This document shows positions 1-9,538 of a stretch of 64,000 nucleotides of DNA, piece by piece (position 1 is the stretch's first letter; every line of letters begins with the position of its first letter). The notes under the pieces were generated by a model, which did not search any database, was not told the DNA's origin, and was given only the letters and a program-made list of their open reading frames with translations. The stretch spans positions 1 through 64,000 of the forward strand of contig NZ_SMSJ01000011.1 in NCBI RefSeq assembly GCF_004355005.1, in the 5' to 3' direction. This stretch comes from Dankookia rubra. Lineage in GTDB: Bacteria; Pseudomonadota; Alphaproteobacteria; Acetobacterales; Acetobacteraceae. The translations under genes and the position numbers were made by a program.

Positions 1-189
1 GGCTTCGGCATCCGCACGCCGCAGCAGGCCGCCGAGGCGGCGCGGCTGGCCGACGGCGCGGTGGTCGGCACCGCGCTGGTCGACACCCTGGCCGCCAGCC
101 TCGACGAGGACAGAAGGGCGCGGCCGGAGACGGTGCGCCAGGTGCTCGACCAGGTGCGCGGACTGGCCGAGGCGATCCGGGCGGGGTGA
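1..189 (+). CDS. trpA: Tryptophan synthase alpha subunit, C-terminal fragment
   Basis: The window opens inside a gene; the last 62 codons are visible and end in TGA. The residues GFGI at the start followed by a helix and the GAVVGTALV segment match the C-terminal phosphate-binding end of TrpA, which cleaves indole-3-glycerol phosphate to indole in the TrpA2B2 complex in the cytoplasm. The position just upstream of accD and folC supports this, since trpB-trpA-accD-folC linkage is common in alphaproteobacteria. The 5' part lies outside the window, so length and active-site residues cannot be checked. Confidence 0.87.
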   Translation, partial: GFGIRTPQQAAEAARLADGAVVGTALVDTLAASLDEDRRARPETVRQVLDQVRGLAEAIRAG

Positions 190-275
190 CTCCACCGGAA
201 TGACCCTGGCCGCAGTCCCCCCTTGCATCCCGGGGGGCGCCGCGCCTACTCCGGCCCCATGGTCGTGAGGATTCG

Positions 276-1220
276 ATGAACTGGATCAGCGAATGGGCGC
301 TGCCGAAGATCAAGACGCTCTTCGGCGCGCCGCGCGAGGTGCCGGAAAACCTCTGGCACAAGTGCTCGGCCTGCGAGCAGATGATCTTCCACCGCGACCT
401 CGAGCGGAACCTGCATGTCTGCTCGCATTGCGGCCACCACATGCGGGTCGGCGCCCGGCAGCGGCTGGACTACACGCTGGATGAGGGATGGCAGCGGATC
501 GAGCTGCCGAAGGCCCCGGCCGATCCGCTCCGCTTCCGCGACCAGCGCCGCTATGGTGAACGCCTGCGCGAAGCCCAGGCCAAGGCGGGGCAGGAGGATG
601 CCGTGGTGGTCGCGCATGGCGCCATCGAGGGCAACCGCGTCGTCGCCGCGGTCTTCGAGTTCAGCTTCATGGGGGGATCCATGGGCGCCGGCGTGGGCGA
701 GGCGCTGGTCACCGCCGCGCGCCTGGCGGTGCTGCAGGACAGCCCGCTGATCGTCTTCACCGCTTCGGGCGGCGCGCGCATGCAGGAAGGCGCCATCAGC
801 CTGATGCAGATGCCGCGCACCGTCATCGCCACCCGCATGGTGAAGGAGGCCGGGCTGCCCTTCATCGTGGTGCTGGCCGACCCGACCACCGGCGGCGTGA
901 CGGCGAGCTTCGCCATGCTGGGCGACGTCCAGATCGCCGAGCCGGGCGCCATGATCGGCTTCGCCGGCGCCCGCGTCATCGAGCAGACGGTGCGGGAGAA
1001 GCTGCCGGAAGGCTTCCAGCGGGCCGAATACCTGCTGGAGCACGGCATCCTCGACATGGTGGTAAAGCGCGGCGAGATGCGCGCGACGCTGGCGCGCCTG
1101 ATCGGCCTGCTGCGCCTGCCGGAACGCCTGCCGGAGGAGACCGCCACCGAGCCGATGAGCCCGGCGCCATTGCACCTTGCCGCCCCCGCCGAGCCGGAAA
1201 GCGCCGGCCCGGCCGAGTGA
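276..1220 (+). CDS. accD: Acetyl-CoA carboxylase carboxyltransferase subunit beta
   Basis: A 314-residue protein that pairs with AccA to transfer the carboxyl group from biotin-BCCP to acetyl-CoA, giving malonyl-CoA for fatty acid synthesis (cytoplasm). The N terminus carries the four-cysteine zinc ribbon typical of bacterial AccD (C30, C33, C49, C52), followed by a crotonase-fold carboxyltransferase core with FTASGGARMQEG and the PTTGGVTASFAMLGD segment. Length is normal for the family. It lies 86 nt after trpA and its stop is 7 nt before folC, so all three are probably co-transcribed. The Pro/Glu/Ala-rich last 25 residues look like a disordered tail. Confidence 0.97.
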   Translation: MNWISEWALPKIKTLFGAPREVPENLWHKCSACEQMIFHRDLERNLHVCSHCGHHMRVGARQRLDYTLDEGWQRIELPKAPADPLRFRDQRRYGERLREAQAKAGQEDAVVVAHGAIEGNRVVAAVFEFSFMGGSMGAGVGEALVTAARLAVLQDSPLIVFTASGGARMQEGAISLMQMPRTVIATRMVKEAGLPFIVVLADPTTGGVTASFAMLGDVQIAEPGAMIGFAGARVIEQTVREKLPEGFQRAEYLLEHGILDMVVKRGEMRATLARLIGLLRLPERLPEETATEPMSPAPLHLAAPAEPESAGPAE

Positions 1221-1227
1221 GGCTCCG

Positions 1228-2499
1228 ATGAGCCGGTCAGAAGCCATCCTCGACCGGCTGCACGTGCTGCACCCGGTGCTGATCGACCTCAGCCTGGGGC
1301 GGCTGCAGCGGCTGCTGGCGGCGCTCGGCCATCCGGAGCGCGCCCTGCCGCCGGTGGTCCATGTCGCCGGGACCAACGGCAAGGGCAGCACCTGCGCCTT
1401 CCTCCGCGCCGTCGCGGAAGCCGCGGGCCAGCGGGTCCATGTCTTCACCTCGCCCCACCTGGTCCGCTTCCACGAGCGCATCCGTCTGGCGGGTCGGCTG
1501 GTGGAGGAGGATGTGCTGGCCGCCGCGCTCGAGGAGGTCGAGGCGGTGAATGCCGGCGCCCCGATCACCGTCTTCGAGGTGATCGCCGCCGTCGCCTTCC
1601 TGCTGTTCAGCCGCATCCCCGCAGATCTGCTGGTGCTGGAAGTCGGCCTCGGCGGGCGGTTCGACGCGACCAACGTGATCGACCGCCCGGCGGTCACGGC
1701 GATCACCAGCATCTCCATGGACCACATGGATTTCCTCGGCGACACACTGGCAAAGATCGCCTTCGAGAAAGCCGGCATCCTGAAGCCCGGCGTGCCCTGC
1801 GCGACCGGGGCGCAGGACCCGGCGGCCTTCGGCGTCCTCGCCGCCGAGGCCGCGGCGCGGGGCGCCCCGCTGCTGGCCCGCGGCGCGGCCTGGACGATTG
1901 GGGAAATCCCCGGCGGGCTGCGCTACGCCGATACCGCCGGGGTGCTGGACCTGCCGCCGCCCGGCCTGATCGGGCCGCACCAGGCGGACAATGCCGGCAT
2001 CGCTATCGCTGCGCTGCGCGCCTGGGCGCCGCCCTGGCTGGACGCTGCGGCGACCGCCGCCGGCCTGGCCACGGCCGAGAACCCGGGCCGGCTGCAGCGG
2101 CTGCACGGCGCCCTGGCGGCATCGCTGCCCGCGGAGTGGGAACTCTGGCTGGATGGCGGGCACAATGCCGGCGGCGGCCTGGCGCTCGCGGCCCAGCTCG
2201 CCCGCTGGGCCGACCGGCCGGTGCACCTGGTCGTCGGGATGAAGGGCGGCAAGGCGGTGGTCGACTTCCTCCGCCCGCTGCTGCCGCATGCGGCGACGCT
2301 CTGGGCGGTGGCGGAGCCCGGCCAGCACCTGGCGACGCCGGTCGAGCGCATCGTGGAGGCAAGCGGCGGCCTGGCCCGCCCCGGCCCGACCGTGGCCGCG
2401 GCGCTGGCCGCTATCCCGCGCGGCGGCCCGCCCGCCCGGGTGCTGGTCTGCGGCAGCCTCTATCTGGCCGGCGAGGTGCTGAAGGCGGACGCGGCCTGA
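1228..2499 (+). CDS. folC: Folylpolyglutamate / dihydrofolate synthase
   Basis: A 423-residue Mur-ligase-type enzyme that adds glutamate to dihydropteroate and/or tetrahydrofolates using ATP (cytoplasm). The P-loop GTNGKGS is at residues 48-54, followed by the FTSPHLVRFHERI folate-loop segment, the EVGLGGRFDATNV motif and an ISMDHMDFLG metal/ATP segment; a DGGHNAGG motif lies in the C-terminal domain. I chose the ATG at 1228, 7 nt after the accD stop, rather than an in-frame ATG inside accD. The accD-folC pair is a classic linkage. It is convergent with the RTX-type gene ending at 2527, with only 27 nt between stops. Confidence 0.95.
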   Translation: MSRSEAILDRLHVLHPVLIDLSLGRLQRLLAALGHPERALPPVVHVAGTNGKGSTCAFLRAVAEAAGQRVHVFTSPHLVRFHERIRLAGRLVEEDVLAAALEEVEAVNAGAPITVFEVIAAVAFLLFSRIPADLLVLEVGLGGRFDATNVIDRPAVTAITSISMDHMDFLGDTLAKIAFEKAGILKPGVPCATGAQDPAAFGVLAAEAAARGAPLLARGAAWTIGEIPGGLRYADTAGVLDLPPPGLIGPHQADNAGIAIAALRAWAPPWLDAAATAAGLATAENPGRLQRLHGALAASLPAEWELWLDGGHNAGGGLALAAQLARWADRPVHLVVGMKGGKAVVDFLRPLLPHAATLWAVAEPGQHLATPVERIVEASGGLARPGPTVAAALAAIPRGGPPARVLVCGSLYLAGEVLKADAA

Positions 2500-2526
2500 G
2501 CCGCGCCGCGGGCCGGTGCCCCGGTG

Positions 2527-5500
2527 TCAGACCATGTGCCAGCCGTTGTCGATATAGGCGAGCCGCTGCGCCGCGACGACATCCAGCCCGTGCATGGTCC
2601 AGACCTGCGCCTCGGTGACGCTCCGGCCGGCCAGGGGATCCTGCCGCCAGAGGATGTCCGAGCGGCCGTCACCGTCGTAGTCGCCGACCGCCGCAACCCG
2701 CCAGCCCGCGACATGGCTGTCACGGTCCGGCCCTCGAGCACCGTGGTGCCGTCCATGCGCCAGCCCGCGACGTTGCCGCTGCCGTCCTGGAACAGGATGT
2801 CCGAGCGGCCGTCGCCGTCGAAGTCGCCGACGCCCGCCACCACCCAGTCCGTGCCCGGGGTCGAGACCGTGCCGCCGCCGAGGAAGCTCGTGCCGTCCAT
2901 CCGCCAGATCGCGATGCTGCTGTCGGCGTCGCGCCAGAGGATATCCGACCGGCCGTCACCGTCGAAGTCGCCGATGCCGGCGACCGACCAGCTCGCATCG
3001 ACCGCCGCGATGGCGCCGCCGCCGGCGCCGCCCAGCCCGTCCATCTGCCAGAGCGAGACGGTGCGGTAGTCATGCCCGGCAAAGGACTCGACGCGGCTGA
3101 ACAGGATGTCCGAGCGACCGTCGCCGTTGAGGTCGCCGACCCCGGCGATGTCGAAGGCCTGGCCGGCCGCGGGCCGGTAGATGGTGCCGCCGCTGCCGTA
3201 GCCAGTGCCGCTGTCGTTCAGCAGCCAGATCGCCGCCGTGCCGTCCGGCATGTGCCAGAGCAGGTCGGCGCGGCCATTGCCGTCGAAGTCGCCGGTGGCG
3301 GCGACGCTCCAGCCCGGGTCGATGATGGTGAAGCTGTCGCCATGGTCGAAGGCCCCGCCGGTGACATGCCATTGCGCCAGAGTGCGGTAGCCGGGACTGG
3401 CCTGCGTGCTGTCGAACAGGATGTCGCTCTGGCCGTCGCCGTCGAAGTCCCGTTCGGCGGTGCGGAGCTGGACGGTGCCGTCGGTGAACCGCACCGCCTC
3501 GACGTCGCGCAGCGTGTCGGTGCCGTCCGGGCCGGTGGCGGTCCAGCTGCCATCCGCATGGTGGGTCAGCGTCGTCGCGGCGCGTGTTCCGCCGAGCACG
3601 GCGGTGTCGTGTCCCGCGCCGCCCTTGATGGTGTCGTCGCCGGCGCCGCCGTGCAGGACGTCGTTGCCGGCGCTGCCGACGATGCTGTCGGCGAAGGCCG
3701 AGCCGCGCAGCTGCACCACGCCGATCAGCCTGTCGGCACTCGGCGTGGCATAGGCTTCCTGCACCGTGCCGGCGCCGAGATCGGCGATGATGGCCGGGCC
3801 GTCCCGGTAGTCGGCGACGAGGAAGGCGCTGCCGCCGGCATCGATGGTGTCGTTGCCCTGACCGCCGGAGACGTAGGTGTCGGCGACGAGCGCCGCATGG
3901 CCGGTGAAGCTGTCGCCCGCGGCGCTGCCCACCACCCGCTCGATGCCGGTGAGGCTGTCCGTCCCGCCGGCGGCACCCTTGGCGACCGTAGCCGCGTCCG
4001 CCCCGGTCCAGGCCAGCGTGATCGGGGTGGCGGACTGGCCGTAGTCCAGGGTGTCGAGGCCGGCATTGCCGGTATAGCTGTCGTTGCCGCCCGATCCATG
4101 GAAGACATCCGCATCGGCGCTGCCGACCATGACGTCGTCGTAGCGCGACCCGACCACCGCCCGGACGTGGTAGAGCATGTCGTAGCTGCCGGCGCCATCG
4201 GCGGCCACGCCCGTCGTGAGGTTCACCCCGATCGCGACGCTGCCGGAGTAGTCGAGGACGTTCAGGACATTGCCGGCGCCGTCGATCGAGTCGATGCCGC
4301 CCAGGCCGCGCAGCAGCGTCACCTGGGTCGCGCCGGCGAAGCCCTTGAGGATGTCGCCTCCCGCGGTGCCCTCGATGACGTGGATCCCGGCGAACCTGTC
4401 GGCTCCGCCACCGCTCTTGGCCACGGTGCCGGCGCCGTCGGCGGTCAGCCGGACGGTGACGGTTCGCCCGGCCAGCCCGGCGTAGCTGAGCGTATCCGTG
4501 CCGCCGCCGCCGGCATAGGTGTCGCTGCCCAGGCTGGCGTCGAAGTACTCGCCGCGGCCGCTGCCGGTGATGAGGTCGTCATAGGCCGAGCCGCGCACAT
4601 GCAGCACGTTCTGCAGGACATCGAGGCTGCCCGAATCATCGGTGGCGCGCTCCGTCCCGAGGTTGATCGACACGCGCCCGGTGCCCAGCGAATAGTCGAC
4701 CAGGTTCAGCAGGTTGTTGGCGCCGTCGATGGTGTCCGCGCCGCCCATGCCGCGCAGCACCTGCAGTTCCGTCGTGCCCGCGAAGCCCTTGATGCTGTCG
4801 GCGCCGTCGGTGCCGGTGATCACACCGAAGGCGATGAAGCGGTCGGTCCCGCCGCCGCCGCTCTTGACCGCGATGCCGGTGCCGGTGCCGCTCAGCGTGA
4901 CGGTCACCGTCCTCCCGGCGAGGCCGGCATAGTCGAGGCTGTTGCTGCCGCCGGCGCCGAGCAGGGTGTCGCCGCCCAGGCTGCCGAGGAAGGTATCGTC
5001 ACCGCTTCCCCCGATCAGCCGGTCCGAGAAGTCGGAGCCGCGCACCCGCAGGACGTCGATCAGGGTGTCGACCCCGCCGTCGCCGTCGCGCGCCCGGCCG
5101 ATGCGGTGGCCGTCGGCATCAAGCTCGACCTGCAGCCTTATGGAGACGGCGTCCCCGGCCTGGGAATAGTCGAGCTCGACCCCGGCGAGGCCGCCGGCAT
5201 TGACGATGTCATCGCCCGCGCCGGGCCGCACCGCGAGGATGGGACCGTCGATGCTGCTCGGGCCGGAGGCGGCGGAGAAGTCAAACAGGTCATGGCCGGC
5301 GCCGGCGGCGACGACGGAAATGCCGGAGATGGTATCGGTGCCCGAGACCGTGCCGGACAGGCGCTTCTGGATGGTGCCGCTGCCCAGCGCGGTGAATGTG
5401 GCGGTCAGGTCGTAGCCGTCGGGCAGGCCGTCATAGATGAGGATATCCAGGCCGCCGCCGCCGACAATCAGATCCGAGCCGAGGCCGCCGGTGATGGTGC

Positions 5501-5528
5501 TGCCGGCACTGTCCCCAATGAGAGTCAT
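2527..5528 (-). CDS. Large RTX (haemolysin-type Ca-binding) and FG-GAP repeat protein, apparent frameshift near 2723
   Basis: About 1000 residues. The N-terminal two thirds is a run of RTX-like nonapeptide blocks (GGxGxD, for example GGLGSDLIVGGGGLD) spaced by long beta-rich segments. The C-terminal third has about five FG-GAP/VCBS repeats with GDFDGDGRSDILW signatures. Such proteins are usually Ca-dependent, extracellular and exported by type I secretion; no exporter is in this window. The reading frame breaks near 2723. Past that point the original frame gives non-repeat Arg/Ser-rich sequence, while the adjacent frame continues a clean repeat (RVAAVGDYDGDGRSDILW) to a stop at 2527. One missing base would restore about 1000 codons. 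The start at 5528 (MTLIG) is preferred; 5567 is possible. Confidence 0.8.
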
Positions 5529-5883
5529 GAATGATGAACCGCGTTGCTGTTTCGCATCTCGCAACATTTTTTCATGTCGAGAGCGTTTAAGAAAGTAGAA
5601 ATATAAATTAATAGGTTTTTGTTGTGCGTTTTCGCACATCAAGCTGCTTCGGCCCTTTGGCTGCGCTCCGCCCTGTCCCGACCTGCGACCTGGCAGGAGT
5701 CGGTTCGTCGAACGATGGTCGAGGCCGGACGTCCGGTGGCAGGACCCTTGGCTTTCGCGACTTGACCGGCCAGGTCGAACGGAGCGGCCCGCGCCGCTGT
5801 CCCGGGCAGGACGCCCGCCGGGCCGGCTGCGGCGAAGCAGGCCGCGATGCGCCCGCGCGGCAGGCCTGCCGCGACCGGCGGCC
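5529..5883. other. Intergenic gap with AT-rich leader and a perfect hairpin
   Basis: No gene was recognised in this 355-base gap. The part next to the RTX gene (about 5570-5642) is strikingly AT-rich for this genome and is the likely promoter/leader of that minus-strand gene. It contains a perfect 6-bp hairpin, TGTGCG (5623-5628) and CGCACA (5633-5638), with a TTTT loop. The remainder (5643-5883) is GC-rich with short palindromes only. Confidence 0.5.
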
Positions 5884-6351
5884 TCAGCCGATCGCCGTCA
5901 CCCCGAACATCAGGTACAGGCGCGCCGCCGGTGGCCAGGCGCCGACGATTTCGGCGCGGAACAGCCACAGCGCCGTGCCCATCCCCAGCACCGCGAGCAG
6001 CGAGGCCGCCCATGCCAGGCGCAGCGCCGGGTCGCCCCGGCCGGCCCCGTCCGGCGGCTGCGGCAGCGGCGGGTCGATCAGCTGCGGCGCGCGGTGGAGG
6101 CCGGACAGGCCCGGCGGGGGGGCTTGGGGCGGCGGGTCCGGCAGTGCCCCAAGACCGGCCAGCGGCGCGAAGGCGGGAGAGGGGGCGGGTGGTGGGGCGG
6201 CTGACCCGGGCGCCGGCGACCCGGCCGCGCCATCCTCGGGCTGCACCCGCCAGGCATGCCCGCAGGTCTTGCAGCGCAGGCTGCGGCCGGTGCCGATCAG
6301 CCGGTCCGGAACCTCGTAGGCGGCCGCGCAGGCCGGGCAAATGATACGCAT
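5884..6351 (-). CDS. MJ0042-type zinc-ribbon, single-span membrane protein
   Basis: A 155-residue protein. The N terminus has two CxxC pairs (CPAC near residue 5 and CKTC near residue 28) in the pattern of the MJ0042/zinc-ribbon_5 family. A Pro/Ala-rich disordered linker follows (about 45-100), then one hydrophobic segment (about 110-130), so the ribbon is probably cytosolic and tethered to the membrane. Such proteins commonly lie divergent to ftsEX in alphaproteobacteria; here ftsE starts about 100 nt away on the other strand. Exact function is unknown in the family. Confidence 0.8.
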   Translation of the reverse strand: MRIICPACAAAYEVPDRLIGTGRSLRCKTCGHAWRVQPEDGAAGSPAPGSAAPPPAPSPAFAPLAGLGALPDPPPQAPPPGLSGLHRAPQLIDPPLPQPPDGAGRGDPALRLAWAASLLAVLGMGTALWLFRAEIVGAWPPAARLYLMFGVTAIG

Positions 6352-6453
6352 CGTTGTGGCAATGTGACGGTCGGGCCCTTCTGCCGCAAGCGCCTCTTCG
6401 CCGCGCGGCATCAACCCTTGGCGCTGCCCCGCCGCATCGGCATTGTCCGCGCC

Positions 6454-7116
6454 ATGGTGCGTTTCGGGGATGTGGGGCTGCGCTACGGGGGAACGGGGCC
6501 GGAGGTCCTGCGCGACCTCGATTTCCTGCTGGAGGCCGGGACCTTCCACTGGCTGCTGGGCCCCTCGGGCGCCGGCAAGTCGTCCCTGCTGCGGCTGATG
6601 CACCTGGCGGCGCGGCCGAGCCGGGGGGAGGTCGAGGTGCTGGGCATCCCGCTGTCCCGCGCCCGGCGCGGCGCGCTGCCCGCCTTGCGCCGGCGGATCG
6701 GCGTGGTCTACCAGGATTTCCGCCTGTTGCCGCATCTGTCCGTCTTCGACAACGTCGCCCTCCCGCTGCGGGTGGCAGGCCGGGCGGAGGCGCAGAGCCG
6801 CGCCGACGTGACCGAGATCCTGCGCTGGGCCGGGCTGCACGCGAAGGCCGACTCGGCGCCCGCGGCGCTGTCGGGCGGCGAGCAGCAGCGGGTGGCGATC
6901 GCCCGTGCCGTGGTGATGCGCCCGGCCCTGCTGGTGGCGGACGAGCCGACCGGCAACCTCGACGTGCCGCAGGCCCGCCGGGTGCTGTCGCTGCTGCAGG
7001 AGATGCACCGGATGGGCACCACGGTGGTGGTGGCGACGCATGCCGAGGGCCTGGTGGCGGAATACCCGGCGCCGGCCCTGCGCCTGGCCGAGGGCCGGCT
7101 GGTCTCGCATGCCTGA
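6454..7116 (+). CDS. ftsE: Cell division ATP-binding protein FtsE
   Basis: A 220-residue ABC ATPase that works with FtsX at the divisome to control peptidoglycan hydrolysis at the inner membrane. Walker A GPSGAGKSS is at residues 36-44, the Q-loop is VVYQDFR, the signature is LSGGEQQRVAIARA, and Walker B is LLVADEPTGNLD, with a switch histidine in ATHAEG. I chose the ATG at 6454 because homology begins there. In contrast to the usual overlapping ftsE-ftsX arrangement, 123 nt separate it from the ftsX start, with no gene in the gap. Confidence 0.93.
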   Translation: MVRFGDVGLRYGGTGPEVLRDLDFLLEAGTFHWLLGPSGAGKSSLLRLMHLAARPSRGEVEVLGIPLSRARRGALPALRRRIGVVYQDFRLLPHLSVFDNVALPLRVAGRAEAQSRADVTEILRWAGLHAKADSAPAALSGGEQQRVAIARAVVMRPALLVADEPTGNLDVPQARRVLSLLQEMHRMGTTVVVATHAEGLVAEYPAPALRLAEGRLVSHA

Positions 7117-7239
7117 GGCATGCCGCCGGGCGGAGCATCCCGGCGCCGCGGCGGACCCGGCCGGCCCGCGCGCGCGAGGTGTCCGCATCCTGGCAGGTGA
7201 GGCGGGGCAGTTGAAACCGAGCCGATCGGAGCCGTGGCG

Positions 7240-8139
7240 ATGAAGCTGCGCCGCAGCCGCGGCCGTGATCCGCTCGGGCTGCGCCGCGTGCTGTCGGACC
7301 GGCTGCTGCCGGCCCTGGTCGCCGCCATGGCGCTGCTGGCGGCGCTGACCCTGGCCGGGGCGCGCGGCGCCGCCGACCTGGCCGCCCGCTGGGAAGGCGG
7401 GGCGGCGACCGCGCTGACCGTGCAGCTGCCGCACGGCGCCCGCACCGACCGGCCGCTGGCCGCGCTCGCTGCCCTGCCGGAGATCGCCGAGGCGCGGCTG
7501 GCCGACCCGGCCCGGCTGGCGGCGCTGCTGCGGCCCTGGCTGGGCGAGGCGCCGGCGCTGCCCCTGCCGGTGGTGATCGAGCTGCGCCTGGCCCGGTTGC
7601 CGGCCGATGCCACCGCGCTCGGCGCCCGCATCGCCGCGGCGGTGCCGGGGGCGACGGTCGAGGCGCATGGCGTCTGGGTCGCCCGGCTGCTGGCCCTGGC
7701 GCGCAGCCTGGAAGCGGTGGCACTGGCCGCGCTGCTGCTGGTCGCCGGCATCGCCACGGCCGTGGTCGCGGTCGCGGTGCGGGCGGGGATCTCGGCCCGG
7801 CGGGAGGCGATCGCCATCCTGCATGCCCTCGGCGCCACGGATGGCGACATCGCCGGCCGCTTCGCCCAGCGCGTCGCGCTGCTGGTCGGGCTGGGGGCGC
7901 TGGCCGGCACGCTGGTGGCGGCGCCGGTGCTGGCCGGCTTCGCCGGCCTGGCGGCGCCGCTGCTGGGCGGCGCGGCGGCCGGGGTGGCGGACCCTTCCGG
8001 CGCCTACCAGTTCTGGGCCGGCTTGCCCTGGGGCAGCCTGCCCTGGGCGGAGCTTGCCCTGCTGCCGCCGGCGGCGGCGCTGATCGGCTGGCTGACCGCG
8101 CAGGTCACGCTGCGGCGCTGGCTGCGGCGGCTGCCATGA
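7240..8139 (+). CDS. ftsX: Cell division membrane protein FtsX
   Basis: About 299 residues with four predicted membrane segments (one near residues 20-40, three in the C-terminal half) and a periplasmic domain between the first and second, the FtsX plan. It follows ftsE and is the permease-like partner that signals to cell-wall hydrolases. ATG at 7240 is preferred over GTG at 7234: a GGAG at 7228-7231 lies 8 nt from the ATG but only 2 nt from the GTG. The stop overlaps the next start by 4 nt (ATGA), so translation is probably coupled. Confidence 0.9.
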   Translation: MKLRRSRGRDPLGLRRVLSDRLLPALVAAMALLAALTLAGARGAADLAARWEGGAATALTVQLPHGARTDRPLAALAALPEIAEARLADPARLAALLRPWLGEAPALPLPVVIELRLARLPADATALGARIAAAVPGATVEAHGVWVARLLALARSLEAVALAALLLVAGIATAVVAVAVRAGISARREAIAILHALGATDGDIAGRFAQRVALLVGLGALAGTLVAAPVLAGFAGLAAPLLGGAAAGVADPSGAYQFWAGLPWGSLPWAELALLPPAAALIGWLTAQVTLRRWLRRLP

Positions 8140-8744
8140 GCCGCCGCCGGCTGGCGCTGCTGCTGCTGCCGGTGCTGCCCGGGCTGCTGCTGGTGCTCGG
8201 CTTCGTCCATTTCCTGGCGCTCGCGGCGGCCGGCCCGGCCGAGCCGGAGCGGCCGACCGACGGCATCGCCGTGCTGACCGGCGGGGCGGAGCGCGTCGAG
8301 ACCGGCCTCAGGCTGCTGCGGGAGGGGCGGGCGCGGGTGCTGCTGGTTTCCGGCGTGCATCGCGACGTGACCCTGGCGGACCTGGCGCATCGGGCCGCGC
8401 TGGGGCCGGGCGACCTGGCGGGCCGCGTCGCGCTGGGGCATGAGGCGACGACCACGCGCGGCAACGCGGCGGAGATCGCGGCCTGGGCGCGGGCGGAGCA
8501 TTTGCGCTCGATCCGCGTGGTCACCGCGGGCTACCACATGCCGCGGGCGCTGCTGGAGCTGCGCCGCGCCCTGCCGGAGGTGGCGCTGCTGCCGCATCCG
8601 ATGCTGCCGGCGACGCTGCGCGACGCGGGGGCGGCCGGGCGGCTGCGGACCTGGTCGCTGCTGCTGCGCGAATACCTGAAATACCTCGCGGTGCGGGCCG
8701 GGCTGTCCGGCCCGGCGCCGGGGCCCCTGGATACGAGATCATGA
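8136..8744 (+). CDS. YdcF/SanA-family (DUF218) membrane-anchored protein
   Basis: A 202-residue protein with one N-terminal hydrophobic helix (about residues 6-32), then a DUF218 domain: DGIAVLTGG, LLVSG, a central T-T-x-x-N-A segment and VVTAGYHMPRA. Members such as E. coli ElyC, SanA and YdcF affect envelope or peptidoglycan precursor metabolism; the biochemical reaction is not established. It overlaps ftsX and plsC by 4 nt at each end, so ftsX-ydcF-plsC form one translationally coupled operon with an envelope theme. Confidence 0.87.
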   Translation: MSRRRLALLLLPVLPGLLLVLGFVHFLALAAAGPAEPERPTDGIAVLTGGAERVETGLRLLREGRARVLLVSGVHRDVTLADLAHRAALGPGDLAGRVALGHEATTTRGNAAEIAAWARAEHLRSIRVVTAGYHMPRALLELRRALPEVALLPHPMLPATLRDAGAAGRLRTWSLLLREYLKYLAVRAGLSGPAPGPLDTRS

Positions 8745-9538
8745 TCTGGCTGCGTTCGCTGCTGTTCAACCTGGCCTTCTGGCTGCTGACGCTGATCCTG
8801 GGGCTGATCAGCCTGCCGCTGCTGCTCGGGCCGCGGCAATGGCTGGCGCCGCTGATGCGCTTCTATGCCTGGATGAACGTCGCGCTGCTGCGCGCGATCT
8901 GCGGCATCCGCCTGCAGGTGGAGGGGCGGGAGCACCTGCCGGCCGCCGGCGGCGCGCTCATCGCCTCGAAGCACCAGTCGGCCTTCGACACCTTCATCTG
9001 GTTCGGCCTGCTGCCGGATGTCACCTATGTCCTGAAGAAGGAGCTGCTCTGGGTGCCGGTCTGGGGCTGGTTCGCGCGGAAGACGCGGCAGATCGCGGTG
9101 GACCGGTCGGCCGGGCCCAGCGCGGTGCGGCACCTGGCCAAGGCCGGCAAGACGGCGGCGGCCGAAGGCCGGCAGATCGTCATCTTCCCCGAGGGCACGC
9201 GGGTGGCGCCGGGAGTGCGCGGGGTGATCCAGCCCGGCATCTCCGCGCTGGCGGCGGCGACTGGCCTGCCGATCGTGCCGGTGGCGACGGACAGCGGCGT
9301 CTGCTGGGGCCGCCGCGCCTTCCGCAAGCGGCCGGGCACCATCCGCATCCTGGTGCGCCCGGCCCTGCCGGCGGGATTGCCGCGGGCTGAGCTGCTCGCC
9401 CGGCTGGCGGCGGCGATCGAGCCGGGGCCAGGGGGAGAACCAGGGGGAGAACCAGGGCCGGAACCAGTCCTGGGCACGGCTGGGGAGCAAGCTGTGGATA
9501 AGCCGGTGGAAAGCCCCACCGCGACGCTTCGCCGCTGA
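8741..9538 (+). CDS. plsC: 1-acyl-sn-glycerol-3-phosphate acyltransferase
   Basis: A 265-residue membrane-bound acyltransferase that makes phosphatidic acid from lysophosphatidic acid. The catalytic HX4D motif is H78-D83 (HQSAFD) and the glycerol-phosphate-binding FPEGTR is at 149-154; a further block VPVATDSG follows. The first 30 residues form a hydrophobic anchor. The C-terminal 50 residues are Gly/Pro/Glu-rich and not part of the enzyme core. Last gene of the ftsE-ftsX operon. Its 3' end (9493-9501) contains a perfect inverted DnaA box, discussed separately. Confidence 0.93.
   Translation: MIWLRSLLFNLAFWLLTLILGLISLPLLLGPRQWLAPLMRFYAWMNVALLRAICGIRLQVEGREHLPAAGGALIASKHQSAFDTFIWFGLLPDVTYVLKKELLWVPVWGWFARKTRQIAVDRSAGPSAVRHLAKAGKTAAAEGRQIVIFPEGTRVAPGVRGVIQPGISALAAATGLPIVPVATDSGVCWGRRAFRKRPGTIRILVRPALPAGLPRAELLARLAAAIEPGPGGEPGGEPGPEPVLGTAGEQAVDKPVESPTATLRR

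Noticed and set aside
3072-5534. Long open frame of about 820 residues opposite the RTX gene
   Set aside because: Its composition is that of an antisense shadow of GGxGxD repeats; there is no family resemblance, and the minus frame has clear RTX and FG-GAP repeats.
7234-7239. GTG at 7234 as start of ftsX
   Set aside because: The GGAG is only 2 nt away, too close; the ATG at 7240 has 8-nt spacing.
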